Assembly: GCA_021158845.1 (NCBI GenBank) | Contig: JAGGSY010000167.1 | Coordinates: forward strand, 1-9,879 | Reading direction: 5' to 3' | DNA: 9,879 nt | Origin: Caldisericia bacterium | GTDB lineage: Bacteria > Caldisericota > Caldisericia > B22-G15 | Shown: piece by piece, positions 1 to 7,211 of the stretch | How positions within the stretch are numbered: the first letter of the stretch is position 1 | Layout: every line of letters begins with the position of its first letter | The notes under the pieces: generated by a model | What the model saw: the letters and a program-made list of their open reading frames with translations, nothing else | What the model was told of the DNA's origin: nothing | The model's database searches: none | Translations under genes and position numbers: made by a program

Positions 1-11
1 ACTTTTTTATA

Positions 12-17
12 TATAAT
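12..17 (+). promoter_or_regulatory. Possible -10 box (TATAAT) before the first gene
   Basis: A perfect TATAAT lies at 12-17 in a very AT-rich stretch. The expected start of transcription, about seven bases downstream, would fall at or next to the GTG start at 24, which would give a leaderless or nearly leaderless message. No ribosome binding site is visible before that GTG, which agrees with this. The -35 region lies outside the window, and AT-rich DNA yields TATAAT by chance, so this is weak. An alternative is that an upstream gene ends at the TGA at 28-30, in the frame reading through 1-30, and translation is coupled. Confidence 0.25.
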
Positions 18-23
18 TAACAT

Positions 24-368
24 GTGGTGAGGATTGAAGACACTGTGGAGCTTTTAGATTTGAAGATCTTAAATAAAGGAAGAAGCTTTAAAGTAAAGAC
101 AGGATTTACATGTGATCTCCTATCTGTAGTGATGGCAAAGGCATCGAAGGACTCCGTATGGATAACAGTGCAAAGGCACCTTAACACTGTTGCAGTGGCC
201 ACTCTAAGAGAAATTGGAGCTATAGTTATCTCCCATGGTTTTATTCCCGATGAAGAAGTAATTGATAGGGCAAAAAAGGAAAGGATATGGATATTGACAA
301 CAGAGGAACCTTCTTTCGAGATTTCAGGAAAATTGTACAGATTGTTAAGAAATGAAACTAATAGCTGA
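24..368 (+). CDS. DRTGG-domain protein of the hydrogenase operon
   Basis: A 114-residue protein that matches, from memory of the family, the small stand-alone DRTGG-domain proteins found beside NAD-linked FeFe hydrogenase genes in thermophilic anaerobes. Family-like features are the N-terminal stretch VELLDLKILN (8-17), the segment GFTCDLLSVVMA (27-38), the core VWITVQRHLNTVAVA (45-59) and the C-terminal LTTEEPSFEISGKLY (91-105). DRTGG domains also occur in phosphotransacetylase-like proteins and are thought to bind small ligands, possibly nucleotides, but the biochemical role is unknown. It has no signal peptide or membrane segment. The start may be GTG 24 or the next GTG at 27; neither has a clear ribosome binding site. 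It overlaps the PHP gene by 17 bases, so the two are probably translationally coupled. Family call firm, function open. Confidence 0.8.
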   Translation: MVRIEDTVELLDLKILNKGRSFKVKTGFTCDLLSVVMAKASKDSVWITVQRHLNTVAVATLREIGAIVISHGFIPDEEVIDRAKKERIWILTTEEPSFEISGKLYRLLRNETNS

Positions 369-945
369 TTTACATATACACTCTGTTCTATCTCTATGTG
401 GAGATTTTGAAATGGCTCCATGCAATATTGTAAGGAGAGTCAAAGAGTTAGGACTGAATACCTTTTCGATAACAGATCACAATAGTATTGGGAATTTACT
501 CCCCTTCAAAAAAGTGGCAGAAAAGGAAAATCTAAAGTTTATATTTGGAATGGAGGTTCAGACTGAAGAAGAGGTTCATGTTTTAACTTACTTTGAATCC
601 TACGAATCGATTAGAAGAGTCTGGAACATCATTTATAAAAAACTTCCAGCTGTAAATAATAGCCCAGATTACTTTGGAGAACAGATTCTCGTTAACGATA
701 ATGATGATATTCCAGATCACAACCTATTTTCCTTATTGGAGATTTCAGATGAAAGAGATGTAAAAAAACTAAAGGAAAAATTCGGCTTTCTTAAAAACTT
801 TAACTTTGTATCTTTTTCAGATGCTCATTACCTTAAAGATATAGGAAGGAGCATAACAGTTTTTTATCTTGAGGGAAAGGAGAATTTAATACTTGCACTC
901 AATAGAGGAAAAGTAAGGATAAGGAGGATATGCTATGATGAATGA
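352..945 (+). CDS. Compact PHP-domain putative metal-dependent phosphoesterase
   Basis: A 197-residue cytoplasmic protein with the PHP (polymerase and histidinol phosphatase) metal-binding pattern. Visible candidate metal ligands are H8 and H10 in ADLHIHS, D42-H43 in SITDHNS, E68 in GMEVQT, H76 in EVHVL, and D157 and H159 in FSDAHYL. IPDH (120-123) may be the counterpart of the IPAH motif of longer relatives. Compared with the roughly 230-240-residue proteins I recall from the same context, two stretches seem missing around residues 118-130, although the frame is intact and the ligands survive. The reaction is likely phosphoester hydrolysis, but the substrate is unknown. It overlaps the DRTGG gene by 17 bases and the ATPase gene by 11 bases. 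The ATG at 352 has no strong ribosome binding site, consistent with coupling. Confidence 0.85.
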   Translation: MKLIADLHIHSVLSLCGDFEMAPCNIVRRVKELGLNTFSITDHNSIGNLLPFKKVAEKENLKFIFGMEVQTEEEVHVLTYFESYESIRRVWNIIYKKLPAVNNSPDYFGEQILVNDNDDIPDHNLFSLLEISDERDVKKLKEKFGFLKNFNFVSFSDAHYLKDIGRSITVFYLEGKENLILALNRGKVRIRRICYDE

Positions 946-1531
946 ACTCTCTCTCCATATTATTGATCTTGTTCAAAACTCAGTAAGAGCAAAAGCAAAG
1001 TTTATAGAAATAATACTGGTTGATGACGAGAAAAGAGATGAAATTCTATTGGTAGTAAAGGATGACGGAAAAGGTATAAGAAATGATGAGATTGAAAAAG
1101 TTGTAGATCCTTTCTATACAACAAAGAAAAAGAAAAAAGTTGGTCTGGGAATATCCCTTTTATACCAAACAACTCTTCAATGCGACGGTGATTTTAAAAT
1201 TGTTAGTGCAGAGAATAAAGGTACAATAGTCTTTGCAAAATTTAAAAGATCCCACATTGATCTTCCACCTATTGGAAACATTGAAGACACCTTGCTTTCA
1301 TTACTGATACTGACAGATTCTGTAGATTTTAAATTTGTCTACAGGAAAAATAATACGAATTTTGTATTTGATACAAGAAAAATAAAAAAATTTATTGAGG
1401 GGGTACCAGTCATACACCCTGAAGTTATGAGGGTTCTTAAAAAATACATAAGAGATGGGCTAAGATCAATGGAAAACAAAACAAAAGGAGGTAACTTTTA
1501 TGCTAAAAGTAAAGAATCTAAAAATTCCTGA
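935..1531 (+). CDS. HATPase_c ATP-binding protein, anti-sigma or histidine-kinase-like
   Basis: A 198-residue soluble protein with the Bergerat ATP-binding fold shared by histidine kinases and anti-sigma factors of the SpoIIAB/RsbW type. Motifs in order are the N box DLVQNSVRAKA (11-21, with N15), the G1 box DDGKGI (43-48), the F-box-like DPFYTT (58-63) and the G2 box VGLGIS (69-74). There is no phospho-accepting histidine domain and no sensor domain, so it is not a complete two-component kinase. After the ATPase fold, a family-specific tail begins near RSHIDLPPIG (105-114). AGGAGG at 922-927 is spaced for ATG 935 or ATG 938. It ends 32 bases inside hydC. Relatives sit beside DRTGG and PHP genes in hydrogenase operons, suggesting regulation or assembly of the enzyme; the target is unknown. 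Confidence 0.85.
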   Translation: MMNELSLHIIDLVQNSVRAKAKFIEIILVDDEKRDEILLVVKDDGKGIRNDEIEKVVDPFYTTKKKKKVGLGISLLYQTTLQCDGDFKIVSAENKGTIVFAKFKRSHIDLPPIGNIEDTLLSLLILTDSVDFKFVYRKNNTNFVFDTRKIKKFIEGVPVIHPEVMRVLKKYIRDGLRSMENKTKGGNFYAKSKESKNS

Positions 1532-2000
1532 TAATCCGGAGTACAGGAAACTTAAGGAGTACATTGATGAAAACAAGGGTAAAAGGGGTTCAATTCTACA
1601 GATACTTCTTGAAGCACAAAGGATATTTGGCTATCTTCCAGAGGAAGTACAGTACTTTATTGCCAAAGAGACAGGCATCCCATCAGCTGATATCTATGGA
1701 ATAATAACCTTCTATAACTTCTTTAGAACTGAACCTATAGGGAAATACCTTATAAACATATGTCGTGGTACAGCTTGTCATGTTAAAGGTTCAGAGGATA
1801 TACTTGAAGCTCTATCGAAACATCTCAATGTAAAGATTGGTGGAACTACAAAGGATAGACTATTCACACTTTCAACGGCAAGATGTTTTGGAGCCTGTGG
1901 TCTTGCGCCTGTAATGATGATAAATAATGAGGTCTATGGGAGATTAAATCCAACAAAAGCTGTTGAAATCATAAAGGAAATAAAGGAAAGGGAGGTGTAG
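1500..2000 (+). CDS. hydC: NuoE-like 2Fe-2S subunit of multimeric FeFe hydrogenase (HydC/HndA)
   Basis: A 166-residue homologue of the 24-kDa subunit of complex I (NuoE), called HydC or HndA in NAD-linked hydrogenases. It has the helical N-terminal part, with SILQILLEAQRIFGYLP near 31-47 and ITFYNFF near 69-75. A thioredoxin-fold domain follows whose four cysteines C88, C93, C129 and C133 (ICRGTAC and RCFGAC) should hold one 2Fe-2S cluster. In the assembled enzyme it passes electrons between the flavin subunit HydB and other clusters. AAAGGAGGT at 1484-1492 sits eight bases before the ATG. The length fits a full NuoE-like subunit and all ligands are present. It is the first structural gene of the hndABCD-like order. 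The family call is very firm; its role as a bifurcating-enzyme subunit is inferred from its neighbours. Confidence 0.95.
   Translation: MLKVKNLKIPDNPEYRKLKEYIDENKGKRGSILQILLEAQRIFGYLPEEVQYFIAKETGIPSADIYGIITFYNFFRTEPIGKYLINICRGTACHVKGSEDILEALSKHLNVKIGGTTKDRLFTLSTARCFGACGLAPVMMINNEVYGRLNPTKAVEIIKEIKEREV
1990..1997 (+). promoter_or_regulatory. Ribosome binding site that fixes a TTG start
   Basis: GGGAGGTG lies at the very end of hydC and overlaps its last codons. It is about five bases before TTG 2002. No ATG or GTG in that frame fits this site, so the next gene most likely starts with TTG. Confidence 0.75.
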
Positions 2001-2001
2001 G

Positions 2002-2379
2002 TTGAAGGTAGAAGAACTGAGAAAATTAAGAGAAAGGCTGAAAAAGAAGATAAGACTTAGAAACAAAAATATAAGAATAAGAATCATAGTGGGAATGGCA
2101 ACAAGTGGTATTGCTTCTGGAGCAAGGGAGACATTAAAGGCAATATTAGAAGAAATAGAAAAGAGGAATCTTACAGATGTTTTGGTAACTCAGAGTGGGG
2201 AAAAGGGACTTCATCCTGAAGAACCAACAGTGGTGGTAGAGGATATGGAGAAAAAAATAAGAACAATCTACGGAGGAGTGAGTCCAGAGGTAGCAAGGAT
2301 GATAATTGCTGAGCATATTGTGTATGGAAGACCTGTAAAGAAATATATAGTTCAAAGAGAAAAAATGGAGGAAGAGTGA
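2002..2379 (+). CDS. hndB: HndB-like thioredoxin-fold ferredoxin relative lacking all cysteines
   Basis: A 125-residue protein starting at TTG with a strong ribosome binding site. An N-terminal charged helix (about 1-24) is followed by a thioredoxin-like 2Fe-2S ferredoxin fold. It is clearly related to the N-terminal domain of HydB in this same window: KRNLTDV matches KRNLLDEV, and EHIVYGRPVKKYIV matches EHIIKGRPVKRLLW. However, the protein has no cysteine at all. Cluster-ligand positions seen in HydB are occupied here by S (MATSG), E (QSGE) and H (KGLH), so it almost certainly cannot bind a 2Fe-2S cluster in the usual way. Size and position match HndB of the HndABCD hydrogenase, which suggests a structural or assembly role in the complex. 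It follows hydC with one intervening base and precedes hydB by one base, so all three should be translated together. Confidence 0.85.
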   Translation: MKVEELRKLRERLKKKIRLRNKNIRIRIIVGMATSGIASGARETLKAILEEIEKRNLTDVLVTQSGEKGLHPEEPTVVVEDMEKKIRTIYGGVSPEVARMIIAEHIVYGRPVKKYIVQREKMEEE

Positions 2380-2380
2380 A

Positions 2381-5300
2381 ATGAAGAAAAGAGTAGAGGT
2401 TCTTATATGTGGTGGTACAGGCTGCACTTCATCAGGGAGTGACAAAGTTGCTGAAAGGATGATTGAGGAGTTAAAAAAGAGAAATCTTTTGGATGAGGTG
2501 AATGTTATTAGAACTGGATGTAGAGGAATGTGTGAATTTGGTCCTGTAGTAAAAATATACCCTGATGATGTTCTCTATGCTCAAGTAGAAGAAAAAGATG
2601 TCCCTGAGATTGTAGAAGAACATATAATAAAGGGAAGACCTGTCAAAAGACTTTTATGGCATGGTATAGAAACACCTGCAGAGGAAAAGAAACATCCTTT
2701 CTTCTCAAAGCAGTTAAGGGTTGTCCTTTCCAACTGTGGTGAGATTGATCCAGAAAACATTGAAGAGTATATTGCTGTGGGAGGATATGAAGCTTTAAGC
2801 AAAGTTCTTACAGAGATGACTCCCGAACAGGTGATAGATGTTGTGCTTAAATCAGGACTTAGGGGCAGAGGCGGAGCAGGATTTCCAACAGGACTTAAAT
2901 GGAAGTTTGGCAGAGAGGCAAAGGGGGAAGAAAAATATGTAATATGCAATGGCGATGAGGGAGACCCTGGCGCATTTATGGATAGATCAGTATTTGAAGG
3001 AGATCCACATGCTGTAATTGAGGGAATGATAATAGCAGGGTATGCCATAGGCGCCCACAAAGGCTATGTTTATATAAGAGCAGAGTATCCTCTGGCTGTT
3101 AAAAGAATTCAGATAGCAATAAATCAGGCAAGAGAGTATGGACTACTTGGAAAAAATATTCTTGAGACCGGTTTTGACTTTGATATAGAGGTTAGACAGG
3201 GTGCAGGCGCATTTGTATGTGGAGAGGAGACGGCACTTATTGCTTCCATTGAAGGAAAGAGAGGACAGCCAAGACCAAAACCTCCATTTCCTGCTCAGAA
3301 GGGTTTGTGGGGTAAACCAACAATAATAAACAATGTTGAAACTCTCGCAAATATAAGACACATAATTCTTAAAGGTCCTGAATGGTTTGCATCTATTGGA
3401 ACAGAGAAAAGTAAGGGAACCAAAGTTTTTGCTCTCACAGGAAAACTTAACAATACAGGTCTTGTGGAAGTTCCCATGGGAATAACGCTTGGAGAGATAA
3501 TATATGATATTGGAGGAGGAATACCCAAAAATAAGAAATTTAAGGCAGTTCAAATTGGTGGTCCCTCAGGTGGATGTATTCCAAAGGAACACTTAAATAC
3601 CCCTGTTGATTATGAATCTTTAACAAGTCTTGGTGCAATAATGGGTTCTGGCGGACTCATTGTTCTCGACGAAGATACCTGCATGGTCAATATGGCAAAG
3701 TTCTTCCTTGAATTTACAGTAGATGAATCCTGTGGTCAGTGTCCACCATGTAGAATTGGGTTAAAACAGATGTTAAAGATTCTCGATAGAATTACAAAAG
3801 GTGAAGGGAAACTTGAGGATATAGAGGAACTTGAAAGACTCGGAAAGATAATAAAAGAGGCATCTCTATGTGGACTTGGTCAAACAGCACCAAATCCTGT
3901 ACTTTCAACCTTAAGATACTTCAAAGATGAATACATAGAACATATTGTTGACAAGAAGTGTAGAGCAGGGGTCTGCGCTTCCCTCTTCTATGCACCATGT
4001 GAAAATGCCTGCCCAGCAAACGTGGATGTTCCAAGATATGTCTCTTTAATGGCTGAAGGTAAGCTGGAAGAGGCTTTCAAAATACATATGGAGAGAAATC
4101 CATTTCCAAGCATATGTGGTAGAGTATGTCCTGCCTTCTGTGAGGCAAAGTGTGAAAGAGGAAAACTTGATGAACCTGTAGCTATTAGAGAAATAAAGAG
4201 AGTATTTGCAGATTGGGCTAAAGAAAAGGGAATTGGATTTGCACCTCCAGAGAATCCAAAGAAGGAAAAAGTTGCAATTATTGGTGCTGGACCTGCAGGA
4301 TTATCCTGTGCATTTTACCTTACAAGGCTTGGATACAAACCAGTGGTGTTTGAAGCTCTTCCTGTAGCTGGTGGAATGATGAGAATTGGAATACCTGACT
4401 ACAGACTTCCAAAGGATATCGTTGAGAGCGAAATAAAGAGAATTGAAAAGGCAGGAGTGGAGATAAGATTGAATTCACCTGTAAGCAGCATAAGGGAGTT
4501 AAAAGAAAAGGGATTTGATGCAATATTTATAGGGATTGGCGCCCAAGAATCCAGAAAATTGAATATTCCGGGAGAAGATCTTGAGGGAGTAACATATGGA
4601 ATTGATTTTCTCAAGATGATAAACCTTGACAGGAGAATAGATTTAACAGATAAGAGGGTTATGGTATTTGGCGGAGGTTCAACTGCCATGGATGCAGCAA
4701 GAACTGCTTTAAGACTTAATGCGAAGGAGGTTATAGTATCTTACAGAAGATCAAGAAATGAAATGCCTGCACAACCTGAGGAAGTGGAAGAGGCAATGGA
4801 GGAAGGAATTAAATTCTTGTTCCTAACAAACCCTGTAGAGTTCTCTGGGAAAGAAAAACTTGAGAAGGTAAAGTTGACAAAAATGGAGTTTAAAGGTTTC
4901 GATAAAAGTGGAAGAAGAAGACCTGTGCCTGTTAAGGGATCAGAATTTGATATGGATGTAGATTTAGCTATAGTATGTATAGGCCAGAAAGCAAAGATCT
5001 CTCCTTTCAAAGATGAATTGGAAATTACAGAGAGAGGACAAATTAAAGTTAATCCACGAACACTTGAAACAAGTATGCCTGGAGTCTTTGCAGGTGGTGA
5101 TGTAAACAACCCATCCACAGTCGTTGAAGCAGTGAGAGATGGAAGAATTGCTGCAATCTCAATTGATAAATATTTCGGGTACGATGGAATTCTTCCATTC
5201 CCCGAGAGAGTTGAAATTGAAACACATTACAATGAAGAGGAATACCTTAAGGAAATACCGAGAAAGAAACCAAAACTTGAAGATATTGAGAAGAGAATAA

Positions 5301-5437
5301 AACTTCTGTCATTGGAGGTGAACAAAGGTCTTCTCAAGGAAGAAGCTATGGAAGAAGCTAAAAGATGTTTACACTGCGATAGGGGTAAAAAGGTAGTTAA
5401 AAAAGAAATCTATCTAACGGAGGTGAAAAATGGTTAG
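2381..5437 (+). CDS. hydB: HydB (NuoF-like) fused to a GltD/NfnB-like FAD/NADPH oxidoreductase
   Basis: A 1018-residue flavin-iron-sulfur protein made of two enzymes in one chain. Residues 1-92 are a thioredoxin-fold 2Fe-2S domain (C10, C15, C47, C51). Residues about 115-510 are the NuoF/51-kDa part, with the NADH/FMN motifs GRGGAGFPTG (162-171), NGDEGDPGA (190-198) and GAGAFVCGEE (274-283), and the N3-type 4Fe-4S ligands C451, C454, C457 and C497. Residues about 527-610 are a cysteine-rich GltD-type bridge (C527, C532, C540, C544, C579, C583, C587, C591). Residues 631-932 form the GltD/NfnB flavoprotein, with FAD motif GAGPAG (635-640), pyridine nucleotide motif GGGSTAMD (764-771) followed by YRRSRNEMPA (788-797), and the second FAD motif GVFAGGD (901-907). 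A tail ends with an isolated CLHC (996-999). YRR favours NADPH. The usual ferredoxin-like tail of HydB is absent. GGAGG at 2367-2371 supports ATG 2381. Confidence 0.93.
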   Translation: MKKRVEVLICGGTGCTSSGSDKVAERMIEELKKRNLLDEVNVIRTGCRGMCEFGPVVKIYPDDVLYAQVEEKDVPEIVEEHIIKGRPVKRLLWHGIETPAEEKKHPFFSKQLRVVLSNCGEIDPENIEEYIAVGGYEALSKVLTEMTPEQVIDVVLKSGLRGRGGAGFPTGLKWKFGREAKGEEKYVICNGDEGDPGAFMDRSVFEGDPHAVIEGMIIAGYAIGAHKGYVYIRAEYPLAVKRIQIAINQAREYGLLGKNILETGFDFDIEVRQGAGAFVCGEETALIASIEGKRGQPRPKPPFPAQKGLWGKPTIINNVETLANIRHIILKGPEWFASIGTEKSKGTKVFALTGKLNNTGLVEVPMGITLGEIIYDIGGGIPKNKKFKAVQIGGPSGGCIPKEHLNTPVDYESLTSLGAIMGSGGLIVLDEDTCMVNMAKFFLEFTVDESCGQCPPCRIGLKQMLKILDRITKGEGKLEDIEELERLGKIIKEASLCGLGQTAPNPVLSTLRYFKDEYIEHIVDKKCRAGVCASLFYAPCENACPANVDVPRYVSLMAEGKLEEAFKIHMERNPFPSICGRVCPAFCEAKCERGKLDEPVAIREIKRVFADWAKEKGIGFAPPENPKKEKVAIIGAGPAGLSCAFYLTRLGYKPVVFEALPVAGGMMRIGIPDYRLPKDIVESEIKRIEKAGVEIRLNSPVSSIRELKEKGFDAIFIGIGAQESRKLNIPGEDLEGVTYGIDFLKMINLDRRIDLTDKRVMVFGGGSTAMDAARTALRLNAKEVIVSYRRSRNEMPAQPEEVEEAMEEGIKFLFLTNPVEFSGKEKLEKVKLTKMEFKGFDKSGRRRPVPVKGSEFDMDVDLAIVCIGQKAKISPFKDELEITERGQIKVNPRTLETSMPGVFAGGDVNNPSTVVEAVRDGRIAAISIDKYFGYDGILPFPERVEIETHYNEEEYLKEIPRKKPKLEDIEKRIKLLSLEVNKGLLKEEAMEEAKRCLHCDRGKKVVKKEIYLTEVKNG

Positions 5438-7199
5438 ATTAACAATAGATGGAATCGAAGTTGAGGTTCCTGAGGGAACCACTATTCTTCAGGCAGCAGA
5501 AAAAGCAGGTATAGGTATTCCTCATCTATGCTATCATCCAGATTTAAAACCAAGTGGTTCATGCGGTGTATGTGTTGTAGAAATAGAGGGTATGAAAGTT
5601 CCAAGAAGATCATGCTCTACCCCAGTTTCTGAGGGAATGATTGTAAAAACTGATTCAAAGAAATTAAGAGAAATTAGAAGAACAATTGTTGAACTCCTCC
5701 TCTCAAACCATAATGTTGAGTGTCCATCATGTCCACAGCAGGGTAAATGCGAGTTAGAAACACTTGCAAACTTTCTTGGTGTGGATACAAAAAGATTTCC
5801 AAGTATTTTAACACCAAAGGAGAAAGATACTACATCGCTCGCAATAGTAAGGGATATAAATAAATGCATCCTCTGTCAGAGATGCGTAACTGTTTGCAAG
5901 GAAGTGCAATCAGTTTCAGCAATAAGTATGGTAAACAGAGGAATAGACTCATATGTGGGAACATTTCTTGATATGGGACTTGGAAACTCTGTCTGTGTGA
6001 ACTGTGGTCAGTGTGTTGCCTTTTGTCCAACAGGTGCATTGAGTGAGAAATCAGAGATAGATGAAGTCTGGGATGCAATTCTTGACCCGGATAAACATGT
6101 TGTGGTGCAGGAGGCACCATCAATAAGAGTATCTTTAGGAGAAGAGTTTGGAATGGAACCGGGAACAGTTACAACAAAGAAAATGTATGCAGCGTTAAAG
6201 AAACTTGGTTTTGATGCTGTCTTTGATACAAACTTTGGAGCAGATCTTACAATAATGGAGGAGGCGCACGAGCTTATAGAGAGAATCAAAAATGGAGGAA
6301 AACTTCCACTTATAACATCCTGTTCTCCAGGATGGATAAAGTTTATGGAAACATTTTTCCCTGACATAAGTGAACATGTATCCACATGTAAATCACCTCA
6401 GCAGATGTTTGGTGCAGTGGTGAAAACATACTATGCGAAGGAAAAAGGTATAGATCCAGCAAAAATTGTCTCTGTGTCTATTATGCCTTGCACTGCAAAG
6501 AAGTTTGAAGCAAGAAGACCAGAAATGAGATCCTCTGGTTATCAGGATGTAGATTATGTTTTAACAACAAGGGAACTTGCAAGGATGCTTAAATCAAAAG
6601 GAATAGATTTAAAAACTCTCCCAGAGGAGGAACCAAGTGGTGAGCTTGGCATGTATTCTGGTGCTGGAACTATATTTGGCGCAACCGGTGGAGTAATGGA
6701 AGCTGCATTAAGAACTGCATACTATATGATAACGGGGAAGAACATGGAAAATCCTGATATAAAGGCAGTTAGAGGTATGGAAGGTATAAAAGAGACAGAG
6801 GTTGACATTGATGGTAATAAAGTGAAAGTGGCTGTTGCTCATGGACTTGGGAATGCAAGAAAGTTACTTGAAAAGGTCAGAAAACAGATAGAAACTTTTG
6901 GTAAGAGTGAATATACATTTATAGAGATAATGGCGTGTCCCGGTGGATGTGTCGGCGGTGGAGGACAACCATATGGTTCAACCTTTGCAAGAAGAGCAAG
7001 AAGAGGAGAAGGTTTATACAAAGAGGATAAGAATTTACCAGTTAGATTTTCCCATGAAAACCCTGCAATAAAGATGATATACGAAAAATTCCTTGAAAAA
7101 CCCGGATCTCACATTGCCCATAAATTACTCCACACCGCATACAACATAAGGGATCCTATCACAGGAGAAATCATTGAGGAAAGAGCTGCTTCTCATTAA
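5430..7199 (+). CDS. hydA: FeFe hydrogenase catalytic subunit HydA/HndD
   Basis: A 589-residue catalytic subunit that interconverts protons and H2. The N-terminal plant-type 2Fe-2S domain has C34, C45, C48 and C62. Then comes the His-Cys cluster H94, C98, C101 and C107, and two ferredoxin-type 4Fe-4S motifs (C146, C149, C152, C156; C189, C192, C195, C199). The H-cluster domain has L1 TSCSPGW (296-302), L2 MPCTAKKFE (352-360) and L3 EIMACPGGCVGGGGQP (499-514). L1 differs from the canonical TSCCPxW by a serine at 299. The length matches HndD-type subunits; the additional C-terminal NuoE-like domain of Thermotoga HydA is absent. GGAGGTG at 5419-5425 precedes ATG 5430, which overlaps the hydB stop by eight bases. 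No signal peptide is seen, so the enzyme is cytoplasmic. The maturases HydEFG are not in the window. Confidence 0.97.
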   Translation: MVRLTIDGIEVEVPEGTTILQAAEKAGIGIPHLCYHPDLKPSGSCGVCVVEIEGMKVPRRSCSTPVSEGMIVKTDSKKLREIRRTIVELLLSNHNVECPSCPQQGKCELETLANFLGVDTKRFPSILTPKEKDTTSLAIVRDINKCILCQRCVTVCKEVQSVSAISMVNRGIDSYVGTFLDMGLGNSVCVNCGQCVAFCPTGALSEKSEIDEVWDAILDPDKHVVVQEAPSIRVSLGEEFGMEPGTVTTKKMYAALKKLGFDAVFDTNFGADLTIMEEAHELIERIKNGGKLPLITSCSPGWIKFMETFFPDISEHVSTCKSPQQMFGAVVKTYYAKEKGIDPAKIVSVSIMPCTAKKFEARRPEMRSSGYQDVDYVLTTRELARMLKSKGIDLKTLPEEEPSGELGMYSGAGTIFGATGGVMEAALRTAYYMITGKNMENPDIKAVRGMEGIKETEVDIDGNKVKVAVAHGLGNARKLLEKVRKQIETFGKSEYTFIEIMACPGGCVGGGGQPYGSTFARRARRGEGLYKEDKNLPVRFSHENPAIKMIYEKFLEKPGSHIAHKLLHTAYNIRDPITGEIIEERAASH

Positions 7200-7211
7200 G
7201 GGAGGTGAATT

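Noticed and set aside
17..421. Long open frame on the - strand over the DRTGG gene
   Set aside because: It mirrors a well-recognised + strand gene, shows no recognisable motif and has no ribosome binding site; a shadow frame.
3143..3553. 136-codon - strand frame inside hydB
   Set aside because: It lies opposite the conserved NuoF region, whose motifs are all on the + strand, and the antisense product looks like no known family.
4000..4270. Possible missed stop or frameshift separating hydB from a separate gltD gene
   Set aside because: The frame is open and continuous through the cysteine-rich bridge, and no ribosome binding site with a plausible internal start precedes the GltD part, so a true fusion is the simpler reading.
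5830..6385. Overlapping - strand frames opposite the ferredoxin-type part of hydA
   Set aside because: Their apparent composition follows from complementing cysteine-rich + strand codons; no start context or motif supports them.
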